A stretch of DNA of 64,000 nucleotides from Terrisporobacter petrolearius (GCF_032598785.1 NZ_CP102984.1); one strand, 5' to 3'. Positions 24,829 to 34,113 are shown, counted from the first letter of the stretch. Program-made: numbers and translations. The notes: generated by a model not told the origin, from the letters alone.

Positions 24829-25740
24829 TTAAACTAATGTATGATTTCTTGGTTTTTCTTTAAGTAGGTCTTTTATTACCTCTTTAAACATTATTGGTTT
24901 ATGTAAAAAATCTCTCAAATCAATTTCTTCATCTGCATAAAGGCAAAGCCTTACAAATCCATCATTAGTAATAATCATTTTATTGCACCTCTCACAAAAA
25001 CAATCACTAATTGGTGAAATAATTCCTACTCTCCCTTTTGACTTTTCCATCTTATAATATTTAACATTATGATCTTCCTCAAATCCTGATATATTAATAT
25101 CTTCAAGGCTTTCCATTAATTCTTTTGTATTAACATAACTTAAATCATAAAGTCTTTTACTGCTACCCCATGGTGTAAGTTCTACAAACCTAACATCCAC
25201 ATTATTGTATTTTGTCAGTCTAATAAAATCATATACTTCGTCTGTATTAAATTCATCTATAAGTACACAATTAATTTTAACTGGCAATTTAAGTCTTATA
25301 CATGTATTTAAAGCATTTAACACTTGTGTTAAACTTCCACCCCTAGTTACTGCATTATATTTATATTCTTTTAGAGAATCAATACTTAAATTTACCCTAT
25401 CAAGACCGCTATTTTTCAATTCCAATGCTTTTTCACTGAAATGTTGACCGTTTGTTGTAATAGAAATATCTTCTATATTACACTCATGTTTAGCAAAATA
25501 AATTAAATCCTTTAAATAAGGATATAAGAGAGGCTCTCCTCCTATAAACTTTATTTTGTTGACACCAAGTTCTTTAAAGTTTTTTATTATAAACTTATAA
25601 TCATCAAAACTTAGTATATTATTAACATATTCATCTTCAACTGTTTCGTCTTCCTCTTTACAGTAAACGCACCTTAAATCACATTTATCTGTAAGAGAAA
25701 TTCTAAGATAGTTTATTTCTCTTGAATAGCTGTCTTTCAT
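24829..25740 (-). CDS. MoaA-like radical SAM protein, atypical
   Basis: 303 residues. The radical SAM cluster motif is C20-DLR-C24-VY-C27, followed by FIGGEP and LSIDSL. A second cluster motif (C249-ER-C252 and C266) is in the place used by MoaA, the GTP 3',8-cyclase of molybdenum cofactor synthesis. Two departures matter. The usual N-R-x-R-L-T after the second cluster is NKMIIT, and the chain ends at PRNHTLV without the C-terminal Gly-Gly tail. No other moa genes are nearby. It may be a MoaA paralogue with another role. GAGGG precedes the ATG. Confidence 0.78.
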   Translation of the reverse strand: MKDSYSREINYLRISLTDKCDLRCVYCKEEDETVEDEYVNNILSFDDYKFIIKNFKELGVNKIKFIGGEPLLYPYLKDLIYFAKHECNIEDISITTNGQHFSEKALELKNSGLDRVNLSIDSLKEYKYNAVTRGGSLTQVLNALNTCIRLKLPVKINCVLIDEFNTDEVYDFIRLTKYNNVDVRFVELTPWGSSKRLYDLSYVNTKELMESLEDINISGFEEDHNVKYYKMEKSKGRVGIISPISDCFCERCNKMIITNDGFVRLCLYADEEIDLRDFLHKPIMFKEVIKDLLKEKPRNHTLV

Positions 25741-25819
25741 TTAGTTACCCTCTTTGCTTATAATTTTCCTCTTTAATTATATAATATTACTTAAAGTCAA
25801 TTAATTCAAATATTTTCAT

Positions 25820-25853
25820 GAAAAATAGCATAAAAATATAAATTTTTATGCTA
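25820..25853 (-). terminator. terminator after the 46-aa membrane protein gene
   Basis: TAGCATAAAAAT pairs with ATTTTTATGCTA, followed by a U-run on the minus strand. Confidence 0.8.
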
Positions 25854-25859
25854 TAAGTC

Positions 25860-26000
25860 TTAATATTTATCGTATTTATCTAAATTTTCTTCTTTTTTCT
25901 CTTTTTGTCTCTCAATAATTTTCATAATAAGTAGAATTATGGAACCAATTATTATTACTCCATAAAATAATATAAATATACTAAAGATAATCATATCCAT
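25860..26000 (-). CDS. 46-aa single-pass membrane protein
   Basis: Starts MDMIIFSIFILFYG. One hydrophobic helix spans about residues 4-26, then a charged tail (ERQKEKKEENLDKYDKY). AGGGAG lies 9-10 nt upstream of the ATG. It directly follows the YbjQ gene on the same strand and ends at a clear terminator, so the two are probably co-transcribed. Function unknown. It may help localise or regulate a partner. Confidence 0.65.
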   Translation of the reverse strand: MDMIIFSIFILFYGVIIIGSIILLIMKIIERQKEKKEENLDKYDKY

Positions 26001-26018
26001 AAATATGCTCCCTAAAAA

Positions 26019-26336
26019 TTACTCCTCTATTAAAACTGCTGTACCATAAGCAATTACTTCACTAGCACCAGCCATAATTGCTGAAGTACCTATTTTCATA
26101 CCTATAATAGCATTTGCCCCCATATCCTCAGCTTTTTCTACCATTCTTCCTACGGCAATTTTTCTAGCCTCTTCCATCATTTCTTGATAAGCTTTTATTT
26201 CCCCACCAACTAAAGTTTTAAAACTAGCACCTATATCTTTACCTATATTTTTTGTTCTAACTGTACTTGCTGATACAAATCCATAAACTTCTTTTATTTC
26301 TTTTCCTGGTACATTATTAATTGTAGTTATTATCAT
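26019..26336 (-). CDS. YbjQ family (UPF0145, DUF74) protein
   Basis: 105 residues, matching the full family length. Hallmarks are GFVSASTVRTKNIGKDIGASFKTLVGGEIKAY and the glycine-rich DMGANAIIGMKI segment. YbjQ proteins form pentamers and are listed as possible heavy-metal-binding proteins, but the function is unproven. AGGAGGG precedes the ATG. The small membrane protein gene follows after 18 bp. Confidence 0.9.
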   Translation of the reverse strand: MIITTINNVPGKEIKEVYGFVSASTVRTKNIGKDIGASFKTLVGGEIKAYQEMMEEARKIAVGRMVEKAEDMGANAIIGMKIGTSAIMAGASEVIAYGTAVLIEE

Positions 26337-26419
26337 ATATACCCTCCTAAAGCTCTTTTTACTTTAATTGTAACAAATGTTGATAATTTATTGCATTACA
26401 ATATTGTTAGATAATTATA

Positions 26420-27760
26420 TTATCCTATGCCTCCAAGTAGTATTCCTGCTATTAATACTATTAATGTTAAAAATACATATACATATTTGGCCATAGGATT
26501 AAACCAAGATCCAAGTAATTTTTTAGAACCAGTTTCAATTTCTGATTTTGCCTTATCAATACCAACTACCCAGAAAAACATTATTGCTGCTATAAATGCT
26601 CCAAGAGGTATTATATAAATTGATACAAAATCCATCCACTTTCCTAGCACATCTCCACTTTCCACAAATAATCCAAATATAAATGCCAAGAAGCAAACAA
26701 GTATCACAGATAATTTTCTACTTAATTTCAAATTACTTTGTATAGCTTCTATTGGTACTTCTAATAAATTCATTAATGATGTTATAGATGCAAATAATAC
26801 TGATATAAAAAATACTATGGCAAATATTCTTCCAAAAGGCATTAGTTTAAATACTGATGGCAGTGTTATAAAAAGTAATGGTGGTCCTGCAGTTGGATCC
26901 AAATTAAATGCAAATACTGCTGGAATAATTACAAGCCCTGCAGTTAAAGCTGCTAAGGTATCAAATACAACTGTATTCTTTGCTGCATTTGGTATGTCTA
27001 TATCTCTTTTTAAATAACTTCCATATACTATCATTCCAGACCCTGCTATGGATAATGAGAAAAATGCTTGACCTAGGGCATAAATCCAAGTTTTTGGTTG
27101 AGATAAATACTCCCACTTTGGAACAAATAAATAATTTATTCCATCCTTTGCTCCATCTAACATTAAAACTCTTACTAAAAGTAATAAAAATAAAATATAA
27201 AATGTTGGCATCATAATTTTATTTACTTTTTCAATGCCATTTGAAACACCAAGTAGTAAAATTAACGCTGTAATTAACAAGGCTAAAAAGTGCCACATTA
27301 CACTACCAAAAGGTCCTGCTATAGCTCCAAAATATGCACCTGAATCTATAGCATTTAGGGCTTCTCCAGAAATACTTCCTACTAAGAACTTTATAAACCA
27401 CCCTACTACAACAGCATATCCAACAGCTATACCAAAAGCACCCAGTACTGGTATAATTCCAAATAAACCTCCGCCTTTTTTATCTTTTGTTTCTAATGCA
27501 TTTTTAAATGATCCTATTGGACCACTTTGTGTCATTCTGCCAAAAGCAAACTCTCCCATAAGTCCTGTGCATCCTAATAAAACTATAAATAAAATATAAG
27601 GTATTAAAAAAGCTGCCCCTCCAAATTGACCAATTCTGTATGGAAACATCCATATGTTTCCCATTCCTACAGCTGAACCTATACATGCTAATATAAATCC
27701 TGCTTTTGAGGTAAAAAGGTCTCTATTTTCTCTTTGACTTTTTGCATTATTATCAGACAT
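26420..27760 (-). CDS. neurotransmitter:sodium symporter family transporter (LeuT-like)
   Basis: 446 residues with about 11 membrane segments. The first segment has the family's unwound substrate/sodium site (GSAVGMGNIWMFPYR); later segments include SLSIAGSGMIVYGSYL. Prokaryotic members import amino acids with sodium; the specific substrate is unknown. The second Met (27760) was chosen because GGAGGAG lies six bases before it, whereas the first (27766) abuts that site. No terminator was recognised before the YbjQ gene. Confidence 0.92.
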   Translation of the reverse strand: MSDNNAKSQRENRDLFTSKAGFILACIGSAVGMGNIWMFPYRIGQFGGAAFLIPYILFIVLLGCTGLMGEFAFGRMTQSGPIGSFKNALETKDKKGGGLFGIIPVLGAFGIAVGYAVVVGWFIKFLVGSISGEALNAIDSGAYFGAIAGPFGSVMWHFLALLITALILLLGVSNGIEKVNKIMMPTFYILFLLLLVRVLMLDGAKDGINYLFVPKWEYLSQPKTWIYALGQAFFSLSIAGSGMIVYGSYLKRDIDIPNAAKNTVVFDTLAALTAGLVIIPAVFAFNLDPTAGPPLLFITLPSVFKLMPFGRIFAIVFFISVLFASITSLMNLLEVPIEAIQSNLKLSRKLSVILVCFLAFIFGLFVESGDVLGKWMDFVSIYIIPLGAFIAAIMFFWVVGIDKAKSEIETGSKKLLGSWFNPMAKYVYVFLTLIVLIAGILLGGIG

Positions 27761-27939
27761 AATCATCTCCTCCTTTGATTTTTTCTGTTATAATTATATG
27801 AATTTTTTTATTTTAAATCATATGATTTAAATAATTTTACCATAAATTGTAAATATTAACTATAATTTACTATATAAGCTTAATGGATAGTTGAATATTG
27901 ATTATTAAAGTACTACTCTTATAATTGGAGGTGTGTAAA

Positions 27940-28920
27940 GTGAAAAAGGGATATTTATACATAGCTATAGCAACAATTTTATTTAGTTCTATGGAAATAA
28001 TGTTAAAAACCATTTCTCAAAGCTTCAATCCCATACAGCTAACTTTTGAAAGATTTTTTATTGGAGGCTTAATATTACTGCCCTTTGCAATTAAATCACT
28101 TAAATCTAAAAATGAATCCCTTAATAAAGAAGATATAAAACAATTTCTATTATTAGGATTTATGTGCGTTGTTGTCAGCATGACTTTTTATCAACTTTCT
28201 GTAAATTATACAAAAGCTTCTGTTGTTGCAGTTATTTTCAGCTGTAATCCTGTTTTCGTAATGATATTTGCTTATATGTTCTTAAAAGAAGAAATCCACT
28301 CCCATAATATCCTCTCCCTTATTCTAGAAATAATGGGAATTATTATAATCATTAATCCCTTATCAATTAAATTATCACCTATAGGCCTTACTTTAACCAT
28401 TCTGGCAGCTATTACATTTGCTTTGTATGGTGTATTAGGTAAGAAAAGTACAAAAAAATTTGGTGGAGAAGTTGTAACTTGCTTTAGCTTCATTTTTGGA
28501 AGTATTGAAATGCTTATTTTAATATCAATAGGACATGTTTCTTCTATATCAACTCTTTTAACTTCATTTAACCTAGATAACTTTGCAAATGTACCTTTAT
28601 TTACTGGATATAATATAAGTAATATTTTAGTTGTAATTTATATTTATGTTTTTGTAACAGGTCTTGGATATGCTTCTTATTTTAAGGCCATGGAAGAAAC
28701 TTCGGCTAATACATCATCTTTAGTATTTTTCTTTAAACCGGTTCTCTCTCCTATTTTCGCTTTTATTTTTATAGGGGAATTCATTCCTATGAATATGATT
28801 GTGGGAATTTTATTTATAGTTATTGGTTCTATTTTTACAATCATGTGTAATATGTCATTGGACAAAAGGTTATTAGAAGAGGAAGATGAAATAAGTTCAA
28901 ATCAGCAAAACTTCACTTAA
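27940..28920 (+). CDS. EamA/DMT-family transporter
   Basis: 326 residues with ten membrane segments in two EamA repeats (about 5-140 and 150-300). The motifs AYMFLKEEIHSHNI and FAFIFIGEFIPMNMIVG mark the repeat ends. Members export metabolites or amino acids; the substrate is unknown. The GTG at 27940 follows GGAGGTG with a six-base gap; a TTG at 27925 overlaps that site. A hairpin terminator follows the stop. Confidence 0.88.
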   Translation: MKKGYLYIAIATILFSSMEIMLKTISQSFNPIQLTFERFFIGGLILLPFAIKSLKSKNESLNKEDIKQFLLLGFMCVVVSMTFYQLSVNYTKASVVAVIFSCNPVFVMIFAYMFLKEEIHSHNILSLILEIMGIIIIINPLSIKLSPIGLTLTILAAITFALYGVLGKKSTKKFGGEVVTCFSFIFGSIEMLILISIGHVSSISTLLTSFNLDNFANVPLFTGYNISNILVVIYIYVFVTGLGYASYFKAMEETSANTSSLVFFFKPVLSPIFAFIFIGEFIPMNMIVGILFIVIGSIFTIMCNMSLDKRLLEEEDEISSNQQNFT

Positions 28921-28921
28921 A

Positions 28922-28950
28922 AAAAGTATAAGCTTATCGCTTATACTTTT
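28922..28950. terminator. bidirectional terminator
   Basis: AAAAGTATAAGC pairs with GCTTATACTTTT around a 5-nt loop. Confidence 0.85.
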
Positions 28951-28953
28951 ATA

Positions 28954-29532
28954 TTATGAACTAACAGCTTGTCCTACAAGTCCTATTTCTTTAGCTACTG
29001 ATTTCATTCCTTCTATTGTTTGTTCTATAACCTCTTCTAAAGGTTTATCTAACATTTCACATCCATTTTTTATAACTTCTCTATTTACACCTGCAGCAAA
29101 GCCACTAGATTTAAATTTTTTCTTAACTGATTTCAACCCTAAATCTAATACGCTCTTAGATGGTCTCATAATGGCTGTAGCATTTATAAGACCTGTTAGC
29201 TCATCAATTGTATATAATACCTTCTCCATGTTGTTTTCTGGCTTTACATCACAAACTAGACCATATCCATGACTAACAACAGAACGTATTAATTCTTCGT
29301 CTAAATCTTTTTCTCTCATTATTTCTATTACTTTCTTACAGTGCTCATCAGGATATTTTTCATAATCTAAGTCATGTAATAGTCCTACTATTCCCCATTT
29401 TTCTGGATCTTCATTATAAAGTTTAGCAAAATGTCTCATAACACCTTCCACTGCAAGAGCATGATTAATCAAATGCTCATCTTCGTTATACTCCTTTAGT
29501 ATATTCCATGCTTCTTCTCTTGTTGGATACAT
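28954..29532 (-). CDS. HD-domain phosphohydrolase-like protein
   Basis: 192 residues. The HD metal site is visible as INHALAVEGVMRHFA (His), GLLHDLDYEKYP (His-Asp) and, further on, VVSHGYG and YTIDELTGL (Asp). These proteins hydrolyse nucleotides or related phosphate esters. The subfamily (predicted hydrolase, HDIG-like) has no assigned substrate. AGGAGG precedes the ATG. It appears to be a single gene. Confidence 0.85.
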   Translation of the reverse strand: MYPTREEAWNILKEYNEDEHLINHALAVEGVMRHFAKLYNEDPEKWGIVGLLHDLDYEKYPDEHCKKVIEIMREKDLDEELIRSVVSHGYGLVCDVKPENNMEKVLYTIDELTGLINATAIMRPSKSVLDLGLKSVKKKFKSSGFAAGVNREVIKNGCEMLDKPLEEVIEQTIEGMKSVAKEIGLVGQAVSS

Positions 29533-29653
29533 ATATTATTCCTCCTATGATTAATATTATCTTATATTATTATATCACCAATTAATACCAATTAACTTAA
29601 GATATTATAAATTATTCCAATTTTCTTGAAATTTAAAACATTATTTATCATAT

Positions 29654-29690
29654 AAAAATAACAACCACTTATTCAGTGATTGTTATTTTT
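29654..29690 (-). terminator. terminator overlapping the PrsA-like gene's stop codon
   Basis: AAAAATAACAA...TTGTTATTTTT stem extended by CACT/AGTG. The stop codon at 29669-29671 is in the loop region. Confidence 0.82.
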
Positions 29691-30601
29691 CCGTTTTTAT
29701 ATAATGAGTCTATATGTTTTGTATATTTTTCGTTTAATATTTTAGCTTTTATATCATCTTTACTATCTTCAAAGGACTTTGTAACAGACTTTTTATCACT
29801 TACTTTTACAATGTGATATCCATAAGGTGTTTCAATTAGATTTGAAACTTTGTTTGTATCTAGTTTAAATACTTCTTTAGTAAATTCAATATTTTTATCA
29901 CTCTTGGCAAAGTATCCCAAGTCTCCACCGTCTTTTCCTGAATTTTTATCATCAGAGTATTCCTTTGCTAAATTAGCAAAGTCTTCATTATTTTTTATTT
30001 TATCTAAAACACTTTGTGCCTTTTCTTTTAATTTTTCTTTTTCTTCTTTACTAACTTCTTTATTGTCTTTATCTAAAGTAGATATTAAAATTTGACTAGC
30101 CTTTACTTCTTCAATATTAAATTGGTCTTTGTGATTATTGTAGTAAGCTTCCATTTCCTTGTCTGAAATAGTTATATCTTTTAAGAAGTTTTCCTTATAT
30201 TTTGCTACAACCAAGTCTTTTTTAATTTGTTCATTTAAAAAGTCCTCTGTAACACCAGCTTCTTCTAATTTTACTTTATAAAGTGGATTTGTATTTAATG
30301 TATCTTTAAGTTGGTCAAATTTTTCATTTACTTCACTATCTTCTATTTTAATGTTTTGCTTTTGTGCATCTTGATAAGCCACTTCATTATCTATAATAAA
30401 TGATAATACATCATTGTTTATTTCATCACTATTTTCATCTTTTTTTTCTATATATCCTGTAGCATCTAAAAATTCTTCTGTCTTTTTATATGCGTCTTTG
30501 CTTATGTCCACATCATTAACCTTTGCTAAGTTTTTGTTAGAGCATGCTACCATATTTATAGAGATTAAAATTGTTAATCCCATAAGAGTTATTTTTTTCA
30601 A
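29669..30601 (-). CDS. PrsA-like foldase lipoprotein (parvulin peptidyl-prolyl isomerase)
   Basis: 310 residues. The signal peptide ends in the lipobox MVAC, so the protein is anchored outside the membrane. Residues about 170-265 are a parvulin (PPIC) domain (VKASQILIST, FANLAKEYSDDKNSGKDGGDLGYF, TPYGYHIVKV). An N-terminal SurA-like helical region precedes it. It should help secreted proteins fold. The TTG at 30601 was chosen because GGAGGT lies six bases upstream and it avoids overlap with the deacetylase gene; a longer frame from 30667 lacks a signal at its N-terminus. Confidence 0.9.
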   Translation of the reverse strand: MKKITLMGLTILISINMVACSNKNLAKVNDVDISKDAYKKTEEFLDATGYIEKKDENSDEINNDVLSFIIDNEVAYQDAQKQNIKIEDSEVNEKFDQLKDTLNTNPLYKVKLEEAGVTEDFLNEQIKKDLVVAKYKENFLKDITISDKEMEAYYNNHKDQFNIEEVKASQILISTLDKDNKEVSKEEKEKLKEKAQSVLDKIKNNEDFANLAKEYSDDKNSGKDGGDLGYFAKSDKNIEFTKEVFKLDTNKVSNLIETPYGYHIVKVSDKKSVTKSFEDSKDDIKAKILNEKYTKHIDSLYKNGKITITE

Positions 30602-30614
30602 TTTTTTACCTCCA

Positions 30615-31511
30615 TTATTTCTCTGACTTGAATAATTTACCATTCCAATAGTTTCTTTGTTCATCACTTTGCTTTATTGGTAATATTTCAAATCCTTCTT
30701 TTTTGAAATGATTAATCATTTCATCTAGAACTGCTACTGTTTGCTTTCTTTCGTGCATTAATAAAACTGCATCATCAGTATCATTTGTATGTTTTATAAC
30801 AGATTGAATTATTTGTGGAGAAGTTGATCTCCAATCTTCTGTATCAAGTGTCCAGTCCCATAACTTGTATCCAGAGTCCATAAGAGCATTATATGAATTT
30901 TTTGGAGTATATGGCTTACTACCAAAAGGAAGTCTGATAACCTTTGATGTTTCTCCTGTTATTTCTTTAAATGTTTTTTGATTAGTATCAAATTCATTTT
31001 TTGCTGCTGTTGGTGATACATATAATTTGTGAATGTCATGACTTACGCTGTGAAATCCTGCTGTGTTTCCATTTTCAACTATATTTTTTACTTGCTGCGG
31101 ATAAGCTTGCATATTTGAATTAATCATAAAAAATGTGGCTTTTACATTGTTTTTATTTAATATTTTAATAATTTCATCTGTATATTCTGATGGACCGTCA
31201 TCAATTGTTATATATACTACTTTTCCATAACTTTTTGATGGACCTTTTTCTATCTCCCTTGAACCACTTAGTGCCACATCAGTTATTGTTTCTCCTTCAA
31301 GCATAATATTTCTACTCTTAGCACAGGCTAATGCTTCTTTAGCGTTTAATTTTACAATAGAAACTACACCTACACATATAACAAGAATAGCAACACCTGC
31401 TATAACTTTTGTTTTATTTTTATTGTGCTTTATATAATTCAAAACGTGTTTTATTGTTTTCAAAATTTTCTCTTTTGACTTTTCTTTAAATGTTAAATCT
31501 TCTTTTTTCAT
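30615..31511 (-). CDS. polysaccharide deacetylase, membrane-anchored (PdaA-like)
   Basis: 298 residues. One membrane anchor (about 36-54) follows a basic cytosolic start. The NodB domain holds TIDDGPS (metal Asp), HSVSHD (two metal His), RLPFGS and the LLMHE end. It removes acetyl groups from cell-wall glycan. The gene comes 13 bp before the PrsA-like gene, so the two are an envelope operon. GGGGG lies nine bases before the ATG at 31511; a TTG at 31517 is a possible alternative start. Confidence 0.9.
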   Translation of the reverse strand: MKKEDLTFKEKSKEKILKTIKHVLNYIKHNKNKTKVIAGVAILVICVGVVSIVKLNAKEALACAKSRNIMLEGETITDVALSGSREIEKGPSKSYGKVVYITIDDGPSEYTDEIIKILNKNNVKATFFMINSNMQAYPQQVKNIVENGNTAGFHSVSHDIHKLYVSPTAAKNEFDTNQKTFKEITGETSKVIRLPFGSKPYTPKNSYNALMDSGYKLWDWTLDTEDWRSTSPQIIQSVIKHTNDTDDAVLLMHERKQTVAVLDEMINHFKKEGFEILPIKQSDEQRNYWNGKLFKSEK

Positions 31512-31763
31512 TTTCAAAATCCCCCAAATTTCTTACATTTTTCACAATACAAATTACTACATTTTTTCATAAGTTCTAATTCAAACAATACTACAGCGTC
31601 AATACTATTGTCTGCCAACATAATGGTGGAAGTCAATAAAAAAATTGAATCAAAATTGTTACATCTATTTTGTAATACCATTTTTTGTTTGTTATTTTTG
31701 CGAATATTTTTTCTTATAACGAGCATCATATTATTGAAATTAATTAATAAAGGAGATTTGAAA

Positions 31764-31898
31764 ATGGCTAAAAAATCAAACGAAAAAAGTAAAATGGTTG
31801 ACAAAAAGAACAACAAAATGGAAGACAAAAAAGCTAACAAAATGACAGACAAAGTCAATGTTAACGATGAATGCAACGATTGCTCTAATTGCAAATAA
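31764..31898 (+). CDS. 44-aa Lys-rich protein with C-terminal Cys cluster
   Basis: Begins MAKKSNEKSKMVDKKNNK and ends DECNDCSNCK. A repeated K-M-x-D-K-K pattern gives a strongly basic N-terminal part. The three Cys in C-x2-C-x2-C form look like a metal site. AAAGGAGA is correctly placed before the ATG, and a strong terminator follows. No family was recognised. It is too small to appear in standard gene calls, so it is worth confirming. The longer reading frame on the opposite strand is a shadow. Confidence 0.6.
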   Translation: MAKKSNEKSKMVDKKNNKMEDKKANKMTDKVNVNDECNDCSNCK

Positions 31899-31920
31899 AA
31901 ATTAAAAAGCATAAGTAACA

Positions 31921-31965
31921 AAAGCAAGCACACATATATTTTTAAAATTGTGTGCTTGCTTTTTC
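31921..31965. terminator. bidirectional terminator (44-aa gene and his operon)
   Basis: AAAGCAAGCACACA pairs with TGTGTGCTTGCTTT, with T-runs on the plus side; it lies just after the hisIE stop on the minus strand. Confidence 0.82.
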
Positions 31966-31971
31966 TAAACT

Positions 31972-32634
31972 TTAATGTGCTCTATCCCTTAATTCATTTT
32001 TTATCTCTTCAATTGTTACATTTGAATTTACCATTAATACTATAATATGATAAACTAAATCACTTATTTCATAAATTATTTCATTTTTATTTTCATTTTT
32101 TGCACCAATAATAACTTCTGCACTTTCTTCTCCTACTTTTTTAAGAATTTTATCCAAACCTTTATCAAACAAATAATTTGTATATGAGCCTTCTTTAGGA
32201 TTATTTTTTCTATCTTTTATTAACTCATACAACCTTTGTAACAATTCATTACTTGAAACTTCTGCAGCACAAAATACTTCATTAAAAAAACAAGAATAAT
32301 TTCCACTATGACAGGCTACTCCCTTTTGCTTAACAAGTAGTAGTATGGCATCTTTATCACAGTCATAATAAAATCCTTCAACCTGCTGAGTGTTTCCTGA
32401 AATTTCTCCCTTTGTCCAAAGCTCTTTTCTACTTCTGCTAAAGTAAGTGGCTTTTTTCTCAGCTAAGGTTTTTTTCATAGATTCTTTGTTCATATATGCA
32501 AGCATTAATACTTCTTTAGTATCCACATCTTGAACAACTGTTGGAATTAAACACTTTTCATCAAATTTTAGAGTATCTATAAAGTCTAGTTCAATTTCTT
32601 TATTTATATTTTTTTCAATTAAATTGTCTCTCAT
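31972..32634 (-). CDS. hisIE: bifunctional phosphoribosyl-AMP cyclohydrolase / phosphoribosyl-ATP pyrophosphatase
   Basis: 220 residues. The first half is HisI (QDVDTKEVLMLAYMN, SRSRKELWTKGE, then the CHSGNYSCFF zinc region). The second half is HisE (GEESAEVIIGAKN, SDLVYHIIVLM). It performs steps 2 and 3 of histidine synthesis. It is the last gene of the operon, separated from hisF by 16 bp with its own AGGAG site. The fused order HisI-HisE is the usual one. Confidence 0.95.
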   Translation of the reverse strand: MRDNLIEKNINKEIELDFIDTLKFDEKCLIPTVVQDVDTKEVLMLAYMNKESMKKTLAEKKATYFSRSRKELWTKGEISGNTQQVEGFYYDCDKDAILLLVKQKGVACHSGNYSCFFNEVFCAAEVSSNELLQRLYELIKDRKNNPKEGSYTNYLFDKGLDKILKKVGEESAEVIIGAKNENKNEIIYEISDLVYHIIVLMVNSNVTIEEIKNELRDRAH

Positions 32635-32650
32635 TATTTCATCTCCTAAT

Positions 32651-33409
32651 TTAGGGTCTCACTTCTATCCCCTCTTTTTTCATATACTCTTTCAAATCTT
32701 TAATTTTTATTTCTCCAAAGTGAAATACTGATGCAGCAAGTACGCCATCACAGTTAGCTATATTTATTACTTTACAAAAGTCTTCCATTTTTCCTGCACC
32801 TCCAGAAGCTATAACAGGAACATTTACAGCATTTGTTATTTTTGATAGTAATTCTATATCATAACCTTTTTTCATTCCGTCTTCGTCAATACTGTTTACA
32901 ACTATTTCTCCAGCTCCCAGATTCACTCCTTTCTTTGCCCATTCAACAGCGTCTAAATTAGTTTTTTCTCTTCCTCCTTTTACATATACATTCCAAGAAC
33001 CTTCATCATTTTTCTTTACATCCATGGATAAAACTACGCATTGGTTGCCAAATTTCTCTGCAGCTTTTTTTATAAGGTTTGGGTTTCTTACGGCAGCTGA
33101 GTTTACAGAAACTTTGTCTGCTCCTTTTTTAAGTATATTAGTAAAATCATCTATTGATGAAACTCCACCACCTACACAAAAGGGTATAGACAAATTCTCA
33201 GCAACTTTTGAAACAAACTCTAGGTAAGTTTTTCTTTCTTCATTTGAAGCTGTTATATCGTAAAATACAAGTTCGTCTGCACCACTATCACTATAATATT
33301 TTCCTAGAACTTCTGGAGAGTCCACATCTTCTATATCTTTAAATTTTTTCCCCTTAACTACTCTTCCATTTCTAACATCAAGACAAGGTATGATTCTTTT
33401 TGTTAACAT
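32651..33409 (-). CDS. hisF: imidazole glycerol phosphate synthase, cyclase subunit
   Basis: 252 residues, a full-length (beta-alpha)8 barrel. Catalytic Asp11 is in PCLDVRNGRVVKG and the second catalytic Asp is in LSMDVKK near 130. Phosphate-binding GGGVSS and ASGGAG loops are present. It joins with HisH to make IGP and AICAR. It overlaps hisA by 7 bp. Confidence 0.96.
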   Translation of the reverse strand: MLTKRIIPCLDVRNGRVVKGKKFKDIEDVDSPEVLGKYYSDSGADELVFYDITASNEERKTYLEFVSKVAENLSIPFCVGGGVSSIDDFTNILKKGADKVSVNSAAVRNPNLIKKAAEKFGNQCVVLSMDVKKNDEGSWNVYVKGGREKTNLDAVEWAKKGVNLGAGEIVVNSIDEDGMKKGYDIELLSKITNAVNVPVIASGGAGKMEDFCKVINIANCDGVLAASVFHFGEIKIKDLKEYMKKEGIEVRP

Positions 33410-34113
33410 AAACTTAAAGCCTCCTTTAGTTCTATTTTATTTTCATAAAGAGATTTTCCTATTATAGCTCCATATAAGTTCATGAGATTTAATTTTTTCA
33501 CATCTTCTAAAGTTGTAACTCCGCCAGACGCTATAATATCTAAACTTGTTTCCTTTAACAGTTTTTCGTAAATATGAAAGTTTGGACCAATCATCATTCC
33601 ATCTTTTGATATGTCCGTATAAACTATGGTTTTCACTCCTATTTCTTCTAATTCCTTACATAGCTCAATTGAGTCCAAACTGCTTACTTCTTCCCATCCT
33701 TCTATGGCAACTTTTCCGTTTTTAGCATCTATAGATACAACAATTTTTTCTTTGTATTTTTTTACTAAATCTTTCAATAGTTCTTTATTTTTTACTGCCA
33801 TGCTGCCAATTATTACTCTATTAACACCCATAGATAAAAGTTCTTCTATTCTTTTTTCATCCCTAACTCCTCCACCAATTTGTATGGGAATATTTACACT
33901 TTGTAGTATTTTTTTTATACTGTGGTCATTTATATTACCTTCTCCTATTGCTCCATTTAGAGAGACAATATGAATAAACTTAGCTCCTTTTTCTTCCCAT
34001 TTTTTAGCTATTTCACTTGGATCATCACCATAAATATTTACTTTGTTAAAATCACCTTGCAATAGTCTTACACATTTATTATCTTTTATGTCTATTGCTG
34101 GAAAAATTATCAT
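33403..34113 (-). CDS. hisA: ProFAR isomerase
   Basis: 236 residues, a (beta-alpha)8 barrel related to HisF. Asp8 (FPAIDIKDNKCVRLLQGDF) and a later Asp in VYTDISKDGM are the acid/base pair. Phosphate loops IGGGVRD and ASGGVTT are visible. It isomerises ProFAR to PRFAR. Overlaps hisH by 4 bp (ATGA). Confidence 0.96.
   Translation of the reverse strand: MIIFPAIDIKDNKCVRLLQGDFNKVNIYGDDPSEIAKKWEEKGAKFIHIVSLNGAIGEGNINDHSIKKILQSVNIPIQIGGGVRDEKRIEELLSMGVNRVIIGSMAVKNKELLKDLVKKYKEKIVVSIDAKNGKVAIEGWEEVSSLDSIELCKELEEIGVKTIVYTDISKDGMMIGPNFHIYEKLLKETSLDIIASGGVTTLEDVKKLNLMNLYGAIIGKSLYENKIELKEALSLC

Noticed and set aside
31514..31933. A 139-aa minus-strand frame rich in Leu and Phe
   Set aside because: It is a shadow of the 44-aa plus-strand gene and the intergenic region; it has no ribosome site and overlaps the terminator.
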